A stretch of DNA of 64,000 bases, taken from NCBI GenBank assembly GCA_025351405.1, contig JANXVZ010000033.1:28967-92966 (forward strand), read 5' to 3'. Positions 9,017-18,667 of the stretch are shown one piece after another. Position 1 is the first letter of the stretch. Every line of letters begins with the position of its first letter. The position numbers and the translations under genes are program-made. The stretch is from Sphingomonadales bacterium (GTDB taxonomy: Bacteria; Pseudomonadota; Alphaproteobacteria; Sphingomonadales; Sphingomonadaceae). Under the pieces are notes generated by a model. That model saw nothing but the letters and a program-made list of their open reading frames with translations, did not search any database and had not been told where the DNA came from.

Positions 9017-9090
9017 TGGAGCGGGTGAAGGGAATCGAACCCTCGTCACTTGCTTGGGAAGCAAAAGCTCTGCCATTGAGCTACACCCGC
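9017..9090 (-). tRNA. tRNA-Gly (anticodon CCC)
   Basis: On the minus strand the sequence folds as a full cloverleaf: acceptor GCGGGTG/CACCCGC, D-stem GCTC/GAGC, anticodon stem TTTGC/GCAAG with loop TTCCCAA, and T-arm GAGGG-TTCGATT-CCCTT. The loop puts CCC at 34-36, reading GGG glycine codons. The 3' CCA is encoded after discriminator T. It lies two bases past the end of the lipoyl gene on the opposite strand. Confidence 0.95.
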
Positions 9091-9335
9091 ATCGCGTCGC
9101 CAGCGATTGCCACGATGCACCACGCCCGGTCAATGGATTTGCAGCCGATGCGACGCGTGACGCCCTCCGCGCCGACTTCGAGCGGCATCGCGCCTACCAG
9201 CACGAATGGCAGTGGCAAAAATCACACAGCCACTCAGGTCGTCGCATAGACGCGACAAGCCGGGAGGTATGGAAACCGGAAATTAAGAGTTTTCAAGTTA
9301 TTGATAGCGCGGGCAAAACGTAGGGAAACCGGGGC

Positions 9336-9602
9336 ATGAGCGTCTGGCAGCCGATCGAGACCGCACCGCGGGACGGCACCCGCATACTGATTTGGCGCAA
9401 GGAATGGATTTTTGGACCGAAGACCGGCTTCTGGCGGCCGGCGGAAGCGGGCTTTTCCGGGCAATGGGGCTTTGTCGGGTCGCGCACGCGTGCCGCCGAG
9501 GAAGCTGCGCAGCCCAGCTATTGGATGCCCATGGTTCAGGACAACGCTCCGCAATACATGCACAGCCAGGCAAATTCCACCGACATCCACGCCAACCACT
9601 GA
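9336..9602 (+). CDS. Small protein, DUF551-like
   Basis: An 88-residue protein opening with SVWQPIETAPRDGTRILIW, a pattern seen in DUF551-type small proteins of phages and alphaproteobacteria, and rich in Trp and Gly. No signal peptide or membrane segment. Purine-rich GGGAAACCGGGG precedes the ATG. The function of this family is unknown, and neighbours (a tRNA and a convergent permease) give no hint. The 245 bases between the tRNA and this gene contain nothing I can support. Confidence 0.6.
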   Translation: MSVWQPIETAPRDGTRILIWRKEWIFGPKTGFWRPAEAGFSGQWGFVGSRTRAAEEAAQPSYWMPMVQDNAPQYMHSQANSTDIHANH

Positions 9603-9611
9603 GACGGGGCG

Positions 9612-11006
9612 TCAGCCCGCCATCGCGCGCCTCGCCGCTATGCGTCCCTGCACGACATAGGCAATGGCGAGCAGCGCCAACCATGGCACCCCGACGATCC
9701 AGGCGACGTTCCAGAATTGCGTGTCGAAAGCCATCGTCAGCAACAGCGCCGCCAGCAGAATAAGTGCAGCGATCTGCGGCACCGGAAAAAACGGCGATCG
9801 CCGGATCAGCAACGCCGGATCCACCTGGCGACGGAATCGCAAATGGCAGACGAGGATCGCCATCCAGACGAGCACCCCGCCAAACAACGCCATTCCGAAC
9901 AGGTAATTATAGGCGGCAGCAGTCGCATAAGACAGCGAGGCGGTGACCATGATCACCAGCCCCGAGGTGACTATCGCGGCCACCGGCGCGCCGCGCTCGC
10001 TCAGCCGTTCTAGAAAACCGGGCGCCAGGCCGCTGCGCGACAGGGAGAACAACATGCGCGAGGCAAGATAGAGATTGGTGTTCATGCTCGACAGCGCCGC
10101 GGTGACGACGACAAAATTCATGACACCGGCAACGTGGCGGATGCCACCATAGGCGAACAGGCGCACGAACGGGCTTTGCGTCACCACTTTTGCCCCCGCC
10201 TCGGTCCAGGGCAGGAAGCTGACCATGATCCCGAGCGCCAGGACGTAGAACAGGAACAACCGCAGCGCCATCGACCGCAATGCGGCGGGAATAGCGGTGG
10301 CCGGGTCTTCGGCCTCGCCGGACGTGACCGCGATCAGTTCGATGCCGTAGAAGGAGAAGATGGCGATCAGCACGCCGAACCACACGCCGGTCCAGCCGTT
10401 GGGCATAAAACCGCCGGGCAGTTGCGTGAGGTTGTGCAGTCCAATGGCCGGCACGCCGATACCCAGGATGAACGTCAGCCCGAATATGATGAACAGCACG
10501 ATCGCCACGACTTTTATCAGCGCGAACCAGTATTCAAAGCTGCCGAAATTGGCGACCGAGCGCGCGTTGACCCAGATCATCGCAGCGGCAAACCCCGTCG
10601 CCCACAGCACGACCGGAACGTCCGGAAACCAGAACTGCATGAACACACCGGCCGCGACCGCCTCGCCGCCGATGGCGATGACCTGGGCGAACCAATAGGT
10701 GTAGCGCACCATGAAGCCGGCCCAGCGGCCTATGTACATTTCGGCATAGACGCCGAACGACCCCGCTGTCGGGTGGACGACCGCCATTTCGGACAGGCTG
10801 AATACCATAACAACAGCGATGGCGGCGGCGATCAGATAGCTGATCAGCACCGCGGGGCCGGCATAGCCGATGGCGATACCCGAACCCATGAACAGTCCGG
10901 TGCCGATGGCACCACCCAGCCCGATCATGACGATCTGGCGCTGGGTCAGCGCACGCGCCAGCCCGGCTTCGCGGGCGATGGCCGCCGGTGGCGCGGCGTC
11001 GTTCAG
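9612..11006 (-). CDS. APC-family amino acid permease, probable CTG start
   Basis: Twelve-helix inner-membrane amino acid transporter of ~464 residues. The consensus start of the fold is present: LTQRQIVMIGLGGAIGTGLFMGSG, then EMAVVHPTAGSFGVYAEMYIG and FSFYGIELIAVTSGEAEDP, as in CycA/GabP-type APC carriers. The natural N-terminus (NDAAPPAAIAREAGLARAL) has no ATG, GTG or TTG in frame; the best candidate is CTG at 11006-11004, whose last two bases begin the TGA stop of the upstream aminotransferase. It is the third gene of an aldolase-aminotransferase-permease operon. Confidence 0.88.
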   Translation of the reverse strand: MNDAAPPAAIAREAGLARALTQRQIVMIGLGGAIGTGLFMGSGIAIGYAGPAVLISYLIAAAIAVVMVFSLSEMAVVHPTAGSFGVYAEMYIGRWAGFMVRYTYWFAQVIAIGGEAVAAGVFMQFWFPDVPVVLWATGFAAAMIWVNARSVANFGSFEYWFALIKVVAIVLFIIFGLTFILGIGVPAIGLHNLTQLPGGFMPNGWTGVWFGVLIAIFSFYGIELIAVTSGEAEDPATAIPAALRSMALRLFLFYVLALGIMVSFLPWTEAGAKVVTQSPFVRLFAYGGIRHVAGVMNFVVVTAALSSMNTNLYLASRMLFSLSRSGLAPGFLERLSERGAPVAAIVTSGLVIMVTASLSYATAAAYNYLFGMALFGGVLVWMAILVCHLRFRRQVDPALLIRRSPFFPVPQIAALILLAALLLTMAFDTQFWNVAWIVGVPWLALLAIAYVVQGRIAARRAMAG

Positions 11007-12172
11007 CCGAACACCGGGCGCAAGCGCTCCATTGCATCGGCGAGGACCGTCGGAGAGCGCGCAAAGCAGATCCGCATGAAGCGTTCGGAGCCTTTGCCGA
11101 AGAATATTCCCGGTGCCAGCCCGACCTGGGTCTTCTCGAGGATTTGGAGACAAGCGGCGCGCGAATCGGCCATGCCATCGATTTCGAAGAACACGTACAT
11201 CGCCGCCTTCGGACGCGCCGACATCCTGACCCGCGGCATCGCGGCAAAGGCGCTGCACACGATGTCTGCGCCCGCCGCGCAATAGGCATTCATTCTTGCA
11301 ACAAAGTCCTCGCCATGGCGCAGCGCCGCGATGGCACCATGTTGCAGGAATGTCGTCGTGCCGCTGGACGTGTACTGGGTCAGCATCGCCAGCGTCGGAC
11401 CGACCGACGCAGGGTGCACCAGCCAACCGAGCCGCCAGCCGGTCATCGCCCAGGATTTCGAGAAGCTGTTTATGACCAGCACCCGGTCTTCGGGCTCGGC
11501 AATGGTGAGGATGCTGGGGCCGCAGCGTTCGCCGAACACCAGCCGATGATAAACTTCATCCGCCAGCAGCCAGATGCCGCGCGCCCGCGCGAATTCGAGC
11601 AATTCGCGCTGGACAGACAGCGGGATCATCGCACCGGTGGGATTACCGGGGGACGCAAAGAAGATCGCCCGGGTGCGGCCATCGCAGGCCGCAGCGACGC
11701 GGCCGAGATCGAGCTGCCAGCCGCTGGCGGTGTCGTCCATCCGCACCGATCGGACTTCGCCACCGACGATCTGCACGATGCCGCCGATGTTGGGCCAGAC
11801 CGGATCGATGACGACGACATTGTCACCTTTCTCGACGATCATTTCGATGGCGAGCATGATCGCCGGCATCCCGCCGTTGGTGACGGTGATGCGATCAGGC
11901 GTGATTGCGGTGCCGAGGAGATCGTTATGATATTCGCACAGCGCATCGCGGAGCTCCGGGATGCCGTTCTGGTTTGAATAGCCGGTGTGGCCGGCGCGGA
12001 TGGCGGCATGTGCCGCATCGCCGATGAAGGGCGCGGTGGCCAGGTCGCTTTCGCCGAACCATAGCGGCAGGATGCCGCTTCCCGGCGCGAAGGCCTGCTT
12101 GGCGATGGTCGAGATGTTTTCGAGGCTGATGCCGGCAATCTGCGCCCGGATGTCGTGGACGGCGTTGGTCAT
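11003..12172 (-). CDS. Class I/II pyridoxal-phosphate aminotransferase
   Basis: Fold-type I aminotransferase of 389 residues. Landmarks: LPLWFGESDLATAPF, GHTGYSNQNGIPELRDA, FASPGNPTGAMI, LADEVYHRLVF, and the Schiff-base lysine in INSFSKSWAMTGWRLGW, with the carboxylate-binding Arg near the C-terminus (RFMRICFA). Its start overlaps the end of the aldolase gene (ATGA) and its stop overlaps the start of the permease, so the three proteins are probably made together. Transamination of an imported amino acid to a 2-oxoacid for the aldolase is the simplest reading. Confidence 0.92.
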   Translation of the reverse strand: MTNAVHDIRAQIAGISLENISTIAKQAFAPGSGILPLWFGESDLATAPFIGDAAHAAIRAGHTGYSNQNGIPELRDALCEYHNDLLGTAITPDRITVTNGGMPAIMLAIEMIVEKGDNVVVIDPVWPNIGGIVQIVGGEVRSVRMDDTASGWQLDLGRVAAACDGRTRAIFFASPGNPTGAMIPLSVQRELLEFARARGIWLLADEVYHRLVFGERCGPSILTIAEPEDRVLVINSFSKSWAMTGWRLGWLVHPASVGPTLAMLTQYTSSGTTTFLQHGAIAALRHGEDFVARMNAYCAAGADIVCSAFAAMPRVRMSARPKAAMYVFFEIDGMADSRAACLQILEKTQVGLAPGIFFGKGSERFMRICFARSPTVLADAMERLRPVFG

Positions 12173-12930
12173 GCTTTATCCTGCGCAATGGCGAGCGAAC
12201 GGGCGATGCCGCCGCGCGCCAGCCTGATGTCGTCCTCCGCGACGACGAACTGGAAACCCTGCGCCATCCGTTCGCGCGCGGCCTCTGCAGTGGTGGTAAA
12301 CACCCCGCACGGCACCGCGACGGCGCGGCAGGCAGCCAGTATCGCCTGGATGGCAGCTTCCAGATCGGCGTCCGGTCCCAGTTGCAGCGCAAGGTCGCCG
12401 GGGCCGATGAACACCATGTCGAGGCCCGGCGTCGCGGCAATCGCGGCGGCATTGGCCAGCCCTTCACGGGTCTCGATCATCACCGAAACCAGGATTTGCG
12501 TCGTGCATGCCGCCACATAGGGCGCCATGGCGCCGAGCGGCCGAAGGCCACCGCCCGAACGGCCACCGTGCGGTGGATATTGCGCAGCGGCAACGGCGGC
12601 TGCGGCTTGCTCGGCGGTATCCACCAGCGGCACGATCACCCCTTGCGCGCCGTAATCGAGCGCTTCGCCGATGGCGGCGATGCTGTTGGCCTGCACACGT
12701 ACCAGCGGCGTCGATGCGCCGGCGGCAGCGATGGCGGCGTGCAGGCTGGCGCGCTCCCAAAGCCCATGCTGGCCATCGAAGACGATGGCACCCGGGGTGG
12801 ATTCGGCAGCGATTTCCGCAAGTGCCGTCGAACCGAGACTCAGCCACACACAGGCAACGCCTTCCCCGGAACGCATGCGGGCAAGGGCGTGGTTGGTGAA
12901 TTGTCCGATCATGCCTGACTTTGGCTCCAT
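12169..12930 (-). CDS. HpcH/HpaI family aldolase
   Basis: Class II pyruvate-dependent aldolase of 253 residues that would cleave a 4-hydroxy-2-oxoacid to pyruvate plus an aldehyde. Metal ligands are in the usual places: Glu in VMIETREGLANA and Asp in VFIGPGDLALQLG; the IVFDGQHGLWE segment matches the catalytic histidine strand. The start could be ATG 12930 or ATG 12912 (MIGQFTN). First gene of the aldolase-aminotransferase-permease operon. Confidence 0.88.
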   Translation of the reverse strand: MEPKSGMIGQFTNHALARMRSGEGVACVWLSLGSTALAEIAAESTPGAIVFDGQHGLWERASLHAAIAAAGASTPLVRVQANSIAAIGEALDYGAQGVIVPLVDTAEQAAAAVAAAQYPPHGGRSGGGLRPLGAMAPYVAACTTQILVSVMIETREGLANAAAIAATPGLDMVFIGPGDLALQLGPDADLEAAIQAILAACRAVAVPCGVFTTTAEAARERMAQGFQFVVAEDDIRLARGGIARSLAIAQDKA

Positions 12931-12990
12931 AAACCGGCTTCTACAAGCGGCACCACGATACCCCCGGCCCGCCTGCGGGAGTGACGCGTT

Positions 12991-15645
12991 TTACCCCAGC
13001 CGCGCGAGGGCCGCCCCAAGGCGTTCCGCCTCGGCCGACCGCGCCTCATGGTCGGCGCGCGCCTTTTCGATTGCCTCCGGCTTGGCCTTTTCGACAAAGC
13101 CGGGTGAATTGAGGCGGCCCGCGAGCGCATCGCGCTCCTTTTCGGCAGCGGCGCGGGCCTTTTCGAGGCGGGCGCGTTCAGCGGCGAGGTCGATTACGCC
13201 TTCGAGCGGCAAGGCATAGGTCGCTTCGGCATGGACGAGTTGCAGGCGTGTGCCGCCGAAGGGCGCTGGCGCTGGCGTGATGCGCGCCAGCCATGCGATT
13301 GCCGCTGCATGTCCCGCAAGGCGTGACACGACGACCGGGCTGGCACCCTCGACGCTGTAACCGAGTTTTGCACCGGGCGGGACATTCAGCTCCATACGCG
13401 CCGAACGCACCTCGCTGATAAGCCCGATCAACCATTCGATGTCGGCACTCGCCGTCGCGTCGGTCGGCAGTGCCGCTGCATCGGGCCATGCCGCGACGAT
13501 CAGATCGCCCTCGCGCTGCCCCAGCTTGTGCCAGAGCTCCTCGGTCAGGAACGGCATGACCGGATGGAGCATGACGAGAATCTGGTCCAGCGCCCAGCCG
13601 GTGACGGCGCGGGTTTCGGCGGCGACCGCGGCGTCGCCGCCCTCAGCCAGTAACGGCTTGGTGAGTTCGAGATACCAGTCGCAAAAGCGGTTCCAGACGA
13701 ACTGGTAAATGGTATCGGCATAGGCATCGAAGCGAAACGCGGCGATGGCTGCGTCGAGCCCGGCAGCAGTGGCAGCGACTTCGCCGATGATCCAGCGGTT
13801 GACGGCGTGACCTGCCGCCGGCGGCACGGGCGATGTCGATGCGGCAATGCCGTTCGCCTCGCAAAAGCGCGCGGCGTTCCACAGCTTGGTGGCAAAGTTG
13901 CGATAGCCTTCGACGCGCTTTTCATCGAGCTTGATGTCGCGGCCCTGGCTCTCCATCGCGGTCAGCGTGAAGCGCAGCGCGTCGGCGCCGTATTTGTCGA
14001 TCAGCACCAGCGGATCGACGGTATTGCCCTTGGATTTGGACATCTTGGCGCCCTTGGCGTCGCGGACGAGGCCGTGGCAATAGACGGTCTTGAACGGCAC
14101 CTCGCCATCCATGAAGTGCAGCCCCTGCATCATCATCCGGGCCACCCAGAAGAAGATGATGTCGAAGCCGGTGACGAGGACATCGCCGGGGTAATGGCGC
14201 GCGAGGTCGGCGGTGTCATCCGGCCAGCCGAGCGTGGCAAAGGGCCAGAGAGCGGAGGAGAACCAGGTGTCGAGGACGTCTTCGTCGCGCACGAGCGCAA
14301 GGTTGCCGGCCAGGGCCTGGGCATCCGCCTCGCTCTCGGCGACGAAGCACTGGCCATCCGGCCCATACCACGCCGGGATCTGGTGCCCCCACCACAGCTG
14401 CCGCGAAACGCACCACGGCTGGATGTTCTCCATCCAGTTGAAATAGGTTTTTTCCCAGGTCTTCGGCACGAACTGCGTCGCCCCTGAGCGCACGGCCTCC
14501 ATCGCCGGCTTGGCGAGTTCGGCGGCGTTGACATACCATTGGTCGGTCAGCCACGGCTCGACGACCACGCCGGAGCGGTCGCCATAAGGCATCTGGATGG
14601 TCTTGGCCTCGATGAGCGCGACGAGGCCGAGCACGTCCAGATCGGCGACAACCTTCTTCCTCGCGTCGAAGCGATCCATGCCGACATAATCCGCCGGGAT
14701 GCCGTCGGCCGCGATGATCCGCGCATCGGCGTCGAATATGTTGATCGGCACCATGGCGTGGCGCTTGCCCACCTCGAAGTCGTTGAAATCATGCGCCGGG
14801 GTGATCTTGACCGCGCCGCTGCCTAGCTCGGGATCGGCATGATCATCGGCGACGATCGGGATCAGGCGCCCGGTGATCGGCAGTCTGACATATTTGCCGA
14901 TGACCGACTGGTAGCGCGCATCGCCGGCGTTCACCGCGACCGCCGTATCCCCCAGCATGGTTTCCGGTCGCGTCGTTGCGACGATGATATGGTCCGCACC
15001 GCTGGCCAGCGTCACGCCATCGGCAAGCGGATAGCGGATATGGGTGAAGGTGCCGGCGACTTCGCGGGTTTCGACTTCGAGGTCCGAAATCGCCGTCTTG
15101 AGCTTGGGATCCCAATTGACCAGCCGCTTGTCGCGATACAGCAGGCCTTCGTTATACAATTGCACGAACACCCTGGTTACGGCGATGTTGAAACCATCGT
15201 CCATGGTGAAGCGTTCGTGCGCCCAGTCGCAACTGGCACCCAGCCGGCGCAACTGGCGGGTGATGGTGTCACCGCTCGTCCGCTTCCAGTCCCACACGGT
15301 TTCGAGAAACGCCGCGCGCCCCATCGCCTGCCGCGTCGTGCCTTGTGTGCTCTCCGCAAGCTGCCGCTCCACCACCATCTGCGTCGCGATGCCGGCATGA
15401 TCGGTCCCGACAACCCAGCGCGCATCGCGGCCCCTGAGCCGGTGATAGCGGATCAGCACATCCTGCAAGCTGTTGTCGAGCGCATGGCCAATGTGCAGCG
15501 AACCCGTGACGTTGGGCGGCGGGATGATGATGGTGAACGGCTGCGCATCCGGACGCGACGGGCGAAAGGCGCCCTCGGCCTCCCAGCGCGCATAAATTCG
15601 CTGCTCGAAATCGGCGGGGGAAAAGGTCTTGTCGATAAGGCTCAT
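12991..15645 (-). CDS. valS: Valyl-tRNA synthetase
   Basis: Class I aminoacyl-tRNA synthetase that charges tRNA-Val, 884 residues. The HIGH motif is at 51-54 ([17 protein letters not shown]) and KMSKS near residue 534 ([14 protein letters not shown]). The editing domain lies between them, then the anticodon-binding domain, and the C-terminal coiled-coil arm ([25 protein letters not shown]) is intact. It is the last gene of the leftward pcm-tolC-popZ-DUF486-valS series. Confidence 0.98.
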   Translation of the reverse strand: MSLIDKTFSPADFEQRIYARWEAEGAFRPSRPDAQPFTIIIPPPNVTGSLHIGHALDNSLQDVLIRYHRLRGRDARWVVGTDHAGIATQMVVERQLAESTQGTTRQAMGRAAFLETVWDWKRTSGDTITRQLRRLGASCDWAHERFTMDDGFNIAVTRVFVQLYNEGLLYRDKRLVNWDPKLKTAISDLEVETREVAGTFTHIRYPLADGVTLASGADHIIVATTRPETMLGDTAVAVNAGDARYQSVIGKYVRLPITGRLIPIVADDHADPELGSGAVKITPAHDFNDFEVGKRHAMVPINIFDADARIIAADGIPADYVGMDRFDARKKVVADLDVLGLVALIEAKTIQMPYGDRSGVVVEPWLTDQWYVNAAELAKPAMEAVRSGATQFVPKTWEKTYFNWMENIQPWCVSRQLWWGHQIPAWYGPDGQCFVAESEADAQALAGNLALVRDEDVLDTWFSSALWPFATLGWPDDTADLARHYPGDVLVTGFDIIFFWVARMMMQGLHFMDGEVPFKTVYCHGLVRDAKGAKMSKSKGNTVDPLVLIDKYGADALRFTLTAMESQGRDIKLDEKRVEGYRNFATKLWNAARFCEANGIAASTSPVPPAAGHAVNRWIIGEVAATAAGLDAAIAAFRFDAYADTIYQFVWNRFCDWYLELTKPLLAEGGDAAVAAETRAVTGWALDQILVMLHPVMPFLTEELWHKLGQREGDLIVAAWPDAAALPTDATASADIEWLIGLISEVRSARMELNVPPGAKLGYSVEGASPVVVSRLAGHAAAIAWLARITPAPAPFGGTRLQLVHAEATYALPLEGVIDLAAERARLEKARAAAEKERDALAGRLNSPGFVEKAKPEAIEKARADHEARSAEAERLGAALARLG

Positions 15646-15710
15646 GCGCGGGTGTTAGCGGTTGCAGCCAAGGGGGGAAAGGGGCCGCCGTTTTTGCCCC
15701 TGCCCGCTCG

Positions 15711-16082
15711 TCAGTCGCCGACGATGAGGACGGCGGCAACAATGATCAGTACGAAGCCGACGGCCTGGCGCGCTGTCACCGCCTGGCCCAGCACCACGGT
15801 GGAAAACACCGCGAAAATCAGGATGGAGATAACCTCCTGCATCCCCTTCAATTGCGGCGCAGTCAGCGATGCCGAGCCGATGCGGTTGGCGGGGACGGCA
15901 AAGCAATACTCGACGAACGCGATACCCCAGCTGATCAGGACGACGGTGACCAGCGACACCGATTTGAAGCGCAGATGGCCATACCACGCCGTCGTCATGA
16001 ACAGGTTGGAAACGACCAGCAACAGCCCCGCCCGCCAAGCCGGCGACAGCGCGGCAAACCAGCCCGCCACAGTGCCGAGCAT
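15711..16082 (-). CDS. DMT-family DUF486 membrane protein
   Basis: Four-helix inner-membrane protein of 123 residues. YGHLRFKS, LISWGIAFVEYCFAVPANRIGS and LKGMQEVISILIFAVFSTVVLG match the DUF486 branch of the drug/metabolite transporter superfamily; transport substrate unknown. ATG 16082 is preferred over the in-frame TTG at 16085. It sits between popZ and valS. Confidence 0.85.
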   Translation of the reverse strand: MLGTVAGWFAALSPAWRAGLLLVVSNLFMTTAWYGHLRFKSVSLVTVVLISWGIAFVEYCFAVPANRIGSASLTAPQLKGMQEVISILIFAVFSTVVLGQAVTARQAVGFVLIIVAAVLIVGD

Positions 16083-16149
16083 CAACCGTGCCCGGCAATC
16101 ATACAGTGATGGCGGTCATGCGCGAGCGGGCATCATTCGTGAAGGCCCA

Positions 16150-16458
16150 TTATTCGTGACCGGTGAGCCGGCGTATCTCTGCCTGCGCGACCTTTTCGAC
16201 AATTTCGGGCAGGTTGGCATCGAGCCAGTGCTTGAGCATCGGCTGCAGCATCCCGCGCATCAGGCCATCGACCGTCATGCCGTCCGGGGCCGGAGCGAGG
16301 CTTCCGAGATCGGGCAACGCCGTGCTGACCAGTTGCGCCACATCGATCACCGGGCGCGCAACCTGCGGCAAAGGCGCGTCGGCCCCGGCGTGCGGGTCGC
16401 CCGTCACCCTCTCCCGGATAGATTCGAGAATTTCGTCGATTGAAGGTTGCTGCGTCAC
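16150..16458 (-). CDS. popZ: PopZ-like polar organizing protein (DUF2497), short form
   Basis: A 102-residue protein with the two conserved ends of PopZ: N-terminal helix PSIDEILESIRERV and C-terminal oligomerisation region LQPMLKHWLDANLPEIVEKVAQAEIRRLTG. In Caulobacter PopZ builds a polar matrix that anchors ParB-parS and recruits polarity factors. The acidic proline-rich middle is cut down to about 50 residues here. Its position next to tolC and pcm, upstream of valS, is the standard alphaproteobacterial arrangement and supports the assignment. Confidence 0.85.
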   Translation of the reverse strand: MTQQPSIDEILESIRERVTGDPHAGADAPLPQVARPVIDVAQLVSTALPDLGSLAPAPDGMTVDGLMRGMLQPMLKHWLDANLPEIVEKVAQAEIRRLTGHE

Positions 16459-16529
16459 CCGCGCAGTCTAGGCGATAGCGGCGATAAGGGAAGGGGCGAC
16501 GGACAATGCAACGCGGTTTTTCCGGGCGT

Positions 16530-17951
16530 TCAGGGCTGCGTCGGTCCCATCACCGCCGACTTTGATGCCCGTTCTGCCGCCGGCAACGGCAGCGCCGGCG
16601 CATCGGCGGGATAGCCATCGCCGATCTTGCGCCGCACTGCCCGCGCGTTGATGGTCGCATCATAGGGCGTCGCCGGCACACCGAGCACTTCAGCCTCGGC
16701 ACCACCGACCGCAGCCAGCAGCGTATAGCCGGCGACCTGTTCATCGCGCTGCGCCGCCGCCAGCGTCACCTGGGCGCTCAACTGCTCCTGCTCGGCGTTG
16801 AGAACCTCGAGAACGGTGCGGGTACCCACCTGGTTCTCCTGCTTGACCCCCTCGGCGGCAAGCGCGTTGGCGTCGACGGCGACCTTGGACGATTCGATGA
16901 TGGCGCGCGCCGCCTGCAACGTCGCAAAGGAATTGACCGCGCTCTCCTCGACTGATCGGGCGATGACGGTAATCTGTTCCTGCAACTGGCTGCGCCGCGC
17001 CTGGGCCTGGCGAACCTGCGAACCGATCAGCCCGCTCTGATACAGCGGGATGGTGCCCGTCAATTGGGCATTCTGGGTGAAATAACCGCCGATCGGGTTG
17101 AACTGGCTGTTGCCATAATAGCGCGTATAACCGGCCGATACTCCCGCATCGAGGCTGGGCAGCCGGGCGCGCTCGATACCCTTGACGTCGTAACGCGCCG
17201 CCGCCTCGTCAAAGCGCGCCGCGATCAGCGATGGGTTGTTGACACCGGCAAGATCGACCGCCTGGCCTTCCGTGCCCGGCAGTCGCGGCAATGCCGGCAT
17301 CGGCTCCAGTATATCGGGAAGGTGGCCGACAACGCGCAGATACGCCTGCCGCGCCGCGGTCAACTGGTTGCGCGCGACGATGTAGTTCGATTCGGCGCCC
17401 GACAGCCTGGCCTGTGACTGGGCAACATCGGTACGCGTCAGGTCGCCGACCTGGAAACGATCCCTGGAAGCCTGCAATTCGCGCTGCAACACCTTGACCT
17501 GGTTGGCGTTGAGATCGACGACACGCGCATATCGCAGCACGTCGGCATAGGCGGTGACGACATCGACGGTGATGCGATTTTCCAGCGCGCGCAGCCGGGC
17601 ACGGGCGGCGAGGATGCGATTTTCGGCGGCGCTGGTGGCAAGGCCAACGCGGCCACCCTGGAAAATCGACTGGTTGAGCTGGAGCTGCGCCTGCAGTGTT
17701 CGGCCATTGTCCTTCAGCCCGTCGATCCCGGCCTGGGCGGCACTGGCGTTGACGCCAACGCTGGGGCGACCGGCCGACAAGGCTTGCGGTACGCCTTCAT
17801 CGGACTGGCGGACCAGCGCGCGCTGCGCGCCGATCTCGGGGTTGCCATCATAGGCGGCAACGAGGGCGGACGACAGCGATTCGGCACCGGCAGGCGCTGA
17901 TGCCAGCATAACGGCCCAAGCAAGCTGAATGGAATGGCGGGAAAACTTCAT
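16530..17951 (-). CDS. tolC: TolC-family outer membrane efflux protein
   Basis: Trimeric outer-membrane channel for type I secretion and RND efflux, 473 residues. The signal peptide is MKFSRHSIQLAWAVMLASAPAGA. Two repeats follow: LSSALVAAYDGNPEIGAQRA early on, NQSIFQGGRVGLATSAAENRI, QVGDLTRTDVAQSQARLSGAES, then ENQVGTRTVLEVLNAEQEQLSAQVTLAAAQRD, the conserved end of the second repeat. I start at ATG 17951 so that the signal peptide is N-terminal; the track's 17981 adds ten unlikely residues. It lies 26 bp after pcm. Confidence 0.95.
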   Translation of the reverse strand: MKFSRHSIQLAWAVMLASAPAGAESLSSALVAAYDGNPEIGAQRALVRQSDEGVPQALSAGRPSVGVNASAAQAGIDGLKDNGRTLQAQLQLNQSIFQGGRVGLATSAAENRILAARARLRALENRITVDVVTAYADVLRYARVVDLNANQVKVLQRELQASRDRFQVGDLTRTDVAQSQARLSGAESNYIVARNQLTAARQAYLRVVGHLPDILEPMPALPRLPGTEGQAVDLAGVNNPSLIAARFDEAAARYDVKGIERARLPSLDAGVSAGYTRYYGNSQFNPIGGYFTQNAQLTGTIPLYQSGLIGSQVRQAQARRSQLQEQITVIARSVEESAVNSFATLQAARAIIESSKVAVDANALAAEGVKQENQVGTRTVLEVLNAEQEQLSAQVTLAAAQRDEQVAGYTLLAAVGGAEAEVLGVPATPYDATINARAVRRKIGDGYPADAPALPLPAAERASKSAVMGPTQP

Positions 17952-17977
17952 CGGTAAAAAACTCTTGCCGAGCAGGA

Positions 17978-18613
17978 TCAAAATGCGAAGGCGGGCGTGC
18001 GGGCAAAGCCGGGCAACGGCTGCGCTGCGACTTCGAGAAAAGGCAGGCCAAGGACCCGGCCGCCTTGCACCGGACCCACAATGGCACGGCAGACCCCGCC
18101 ATCGCGCACCACCGCGGCGACGCGGCCGCCGGGGGCAAGCTGGGCGGCGATGGCATCCGGCACCACCTCGATGGCGCCCTCGAACAGGATGACGTCATAC
18201 GGGGCGGCAGCCGGCCAGCCGGCGCCGAGCGGTCCCTCGGCGATCTGGATACCGGCGGCGCGGGCGGTGACGGCCAGTGCCGGGTCGCTTTCCAGCGCCA
18301 CGACGAGCCCGGCGAGGTGCGCCGCGACTGCAGCCGAATAACCGCTGGCTGCACCCACGACGAGGACCCGATCGCGCCGGGTCAGCCCCGCGTTCTGCAG
18401 CAACAGGGCCAACGCCATCGGCTCCAGGAGCCAGCGCCCCGCGGCCACTTCGATCGGCGCATCGGAATAGGCGAGCCCGGACAGTGCCGCCGGCACGAAG
18501 TGTTCGCGCGGCACGGCGAGAAACGCCGCCTGCACGGCAAGATCGTTGACGCCGACCGTCTGCAGCTGGCTGTCGACCATCGTCTGGCGCAGGTGGCGGA
18601 AATCGAGGTTCAC
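17978..18613 (-). CDS. pcm: Protein-L-isoaspartate O-methyltransferase family protein
   Basis: SAM-dependent methyltransferase of 211 residues of the PCMT family, which repairs isoaspartyl damage. Visible: RQTMVDSQLQTVGVND, VPREHFVPAALSGLAYSD, the SAM motif VLVVGAASGYSAAVAAHLAG, and PYDVILFEGAIEVVPDAIAAQL. The GTG at 18613 has GAGAG five bases upstream and fits the family N-terminus (VNLDFRHLR). First gene of the pcm-tolC-popZ-valS series and downstream of a recognisable promoter. Confidence 0.9.
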   Translation of the reverse strand: MNLDFRHLRQTMVDSQLQTVGVNDLAVQAAFLAVPREHFVPAALSGLAYSDAPIEVAAGRWLLEPMALALLLQNAGLTRRDRVLVVGAASGYSAAVAAHLAGLVVALESDPALAVTARAAGIQIAEGPLGAGWPAAAPYDVILFEGAIEVVPDAIAAQLAPGGRVAAVVRDGGVCRAIVGPVQGGRVLGLPFLEVAAQPLPGFARTPAFAF

Positions 18614-18667
18614 AAATCTCTCACTTGCTTGGCGTTTTGGTCGACGACGCATCGAGCCTTAACCCAA

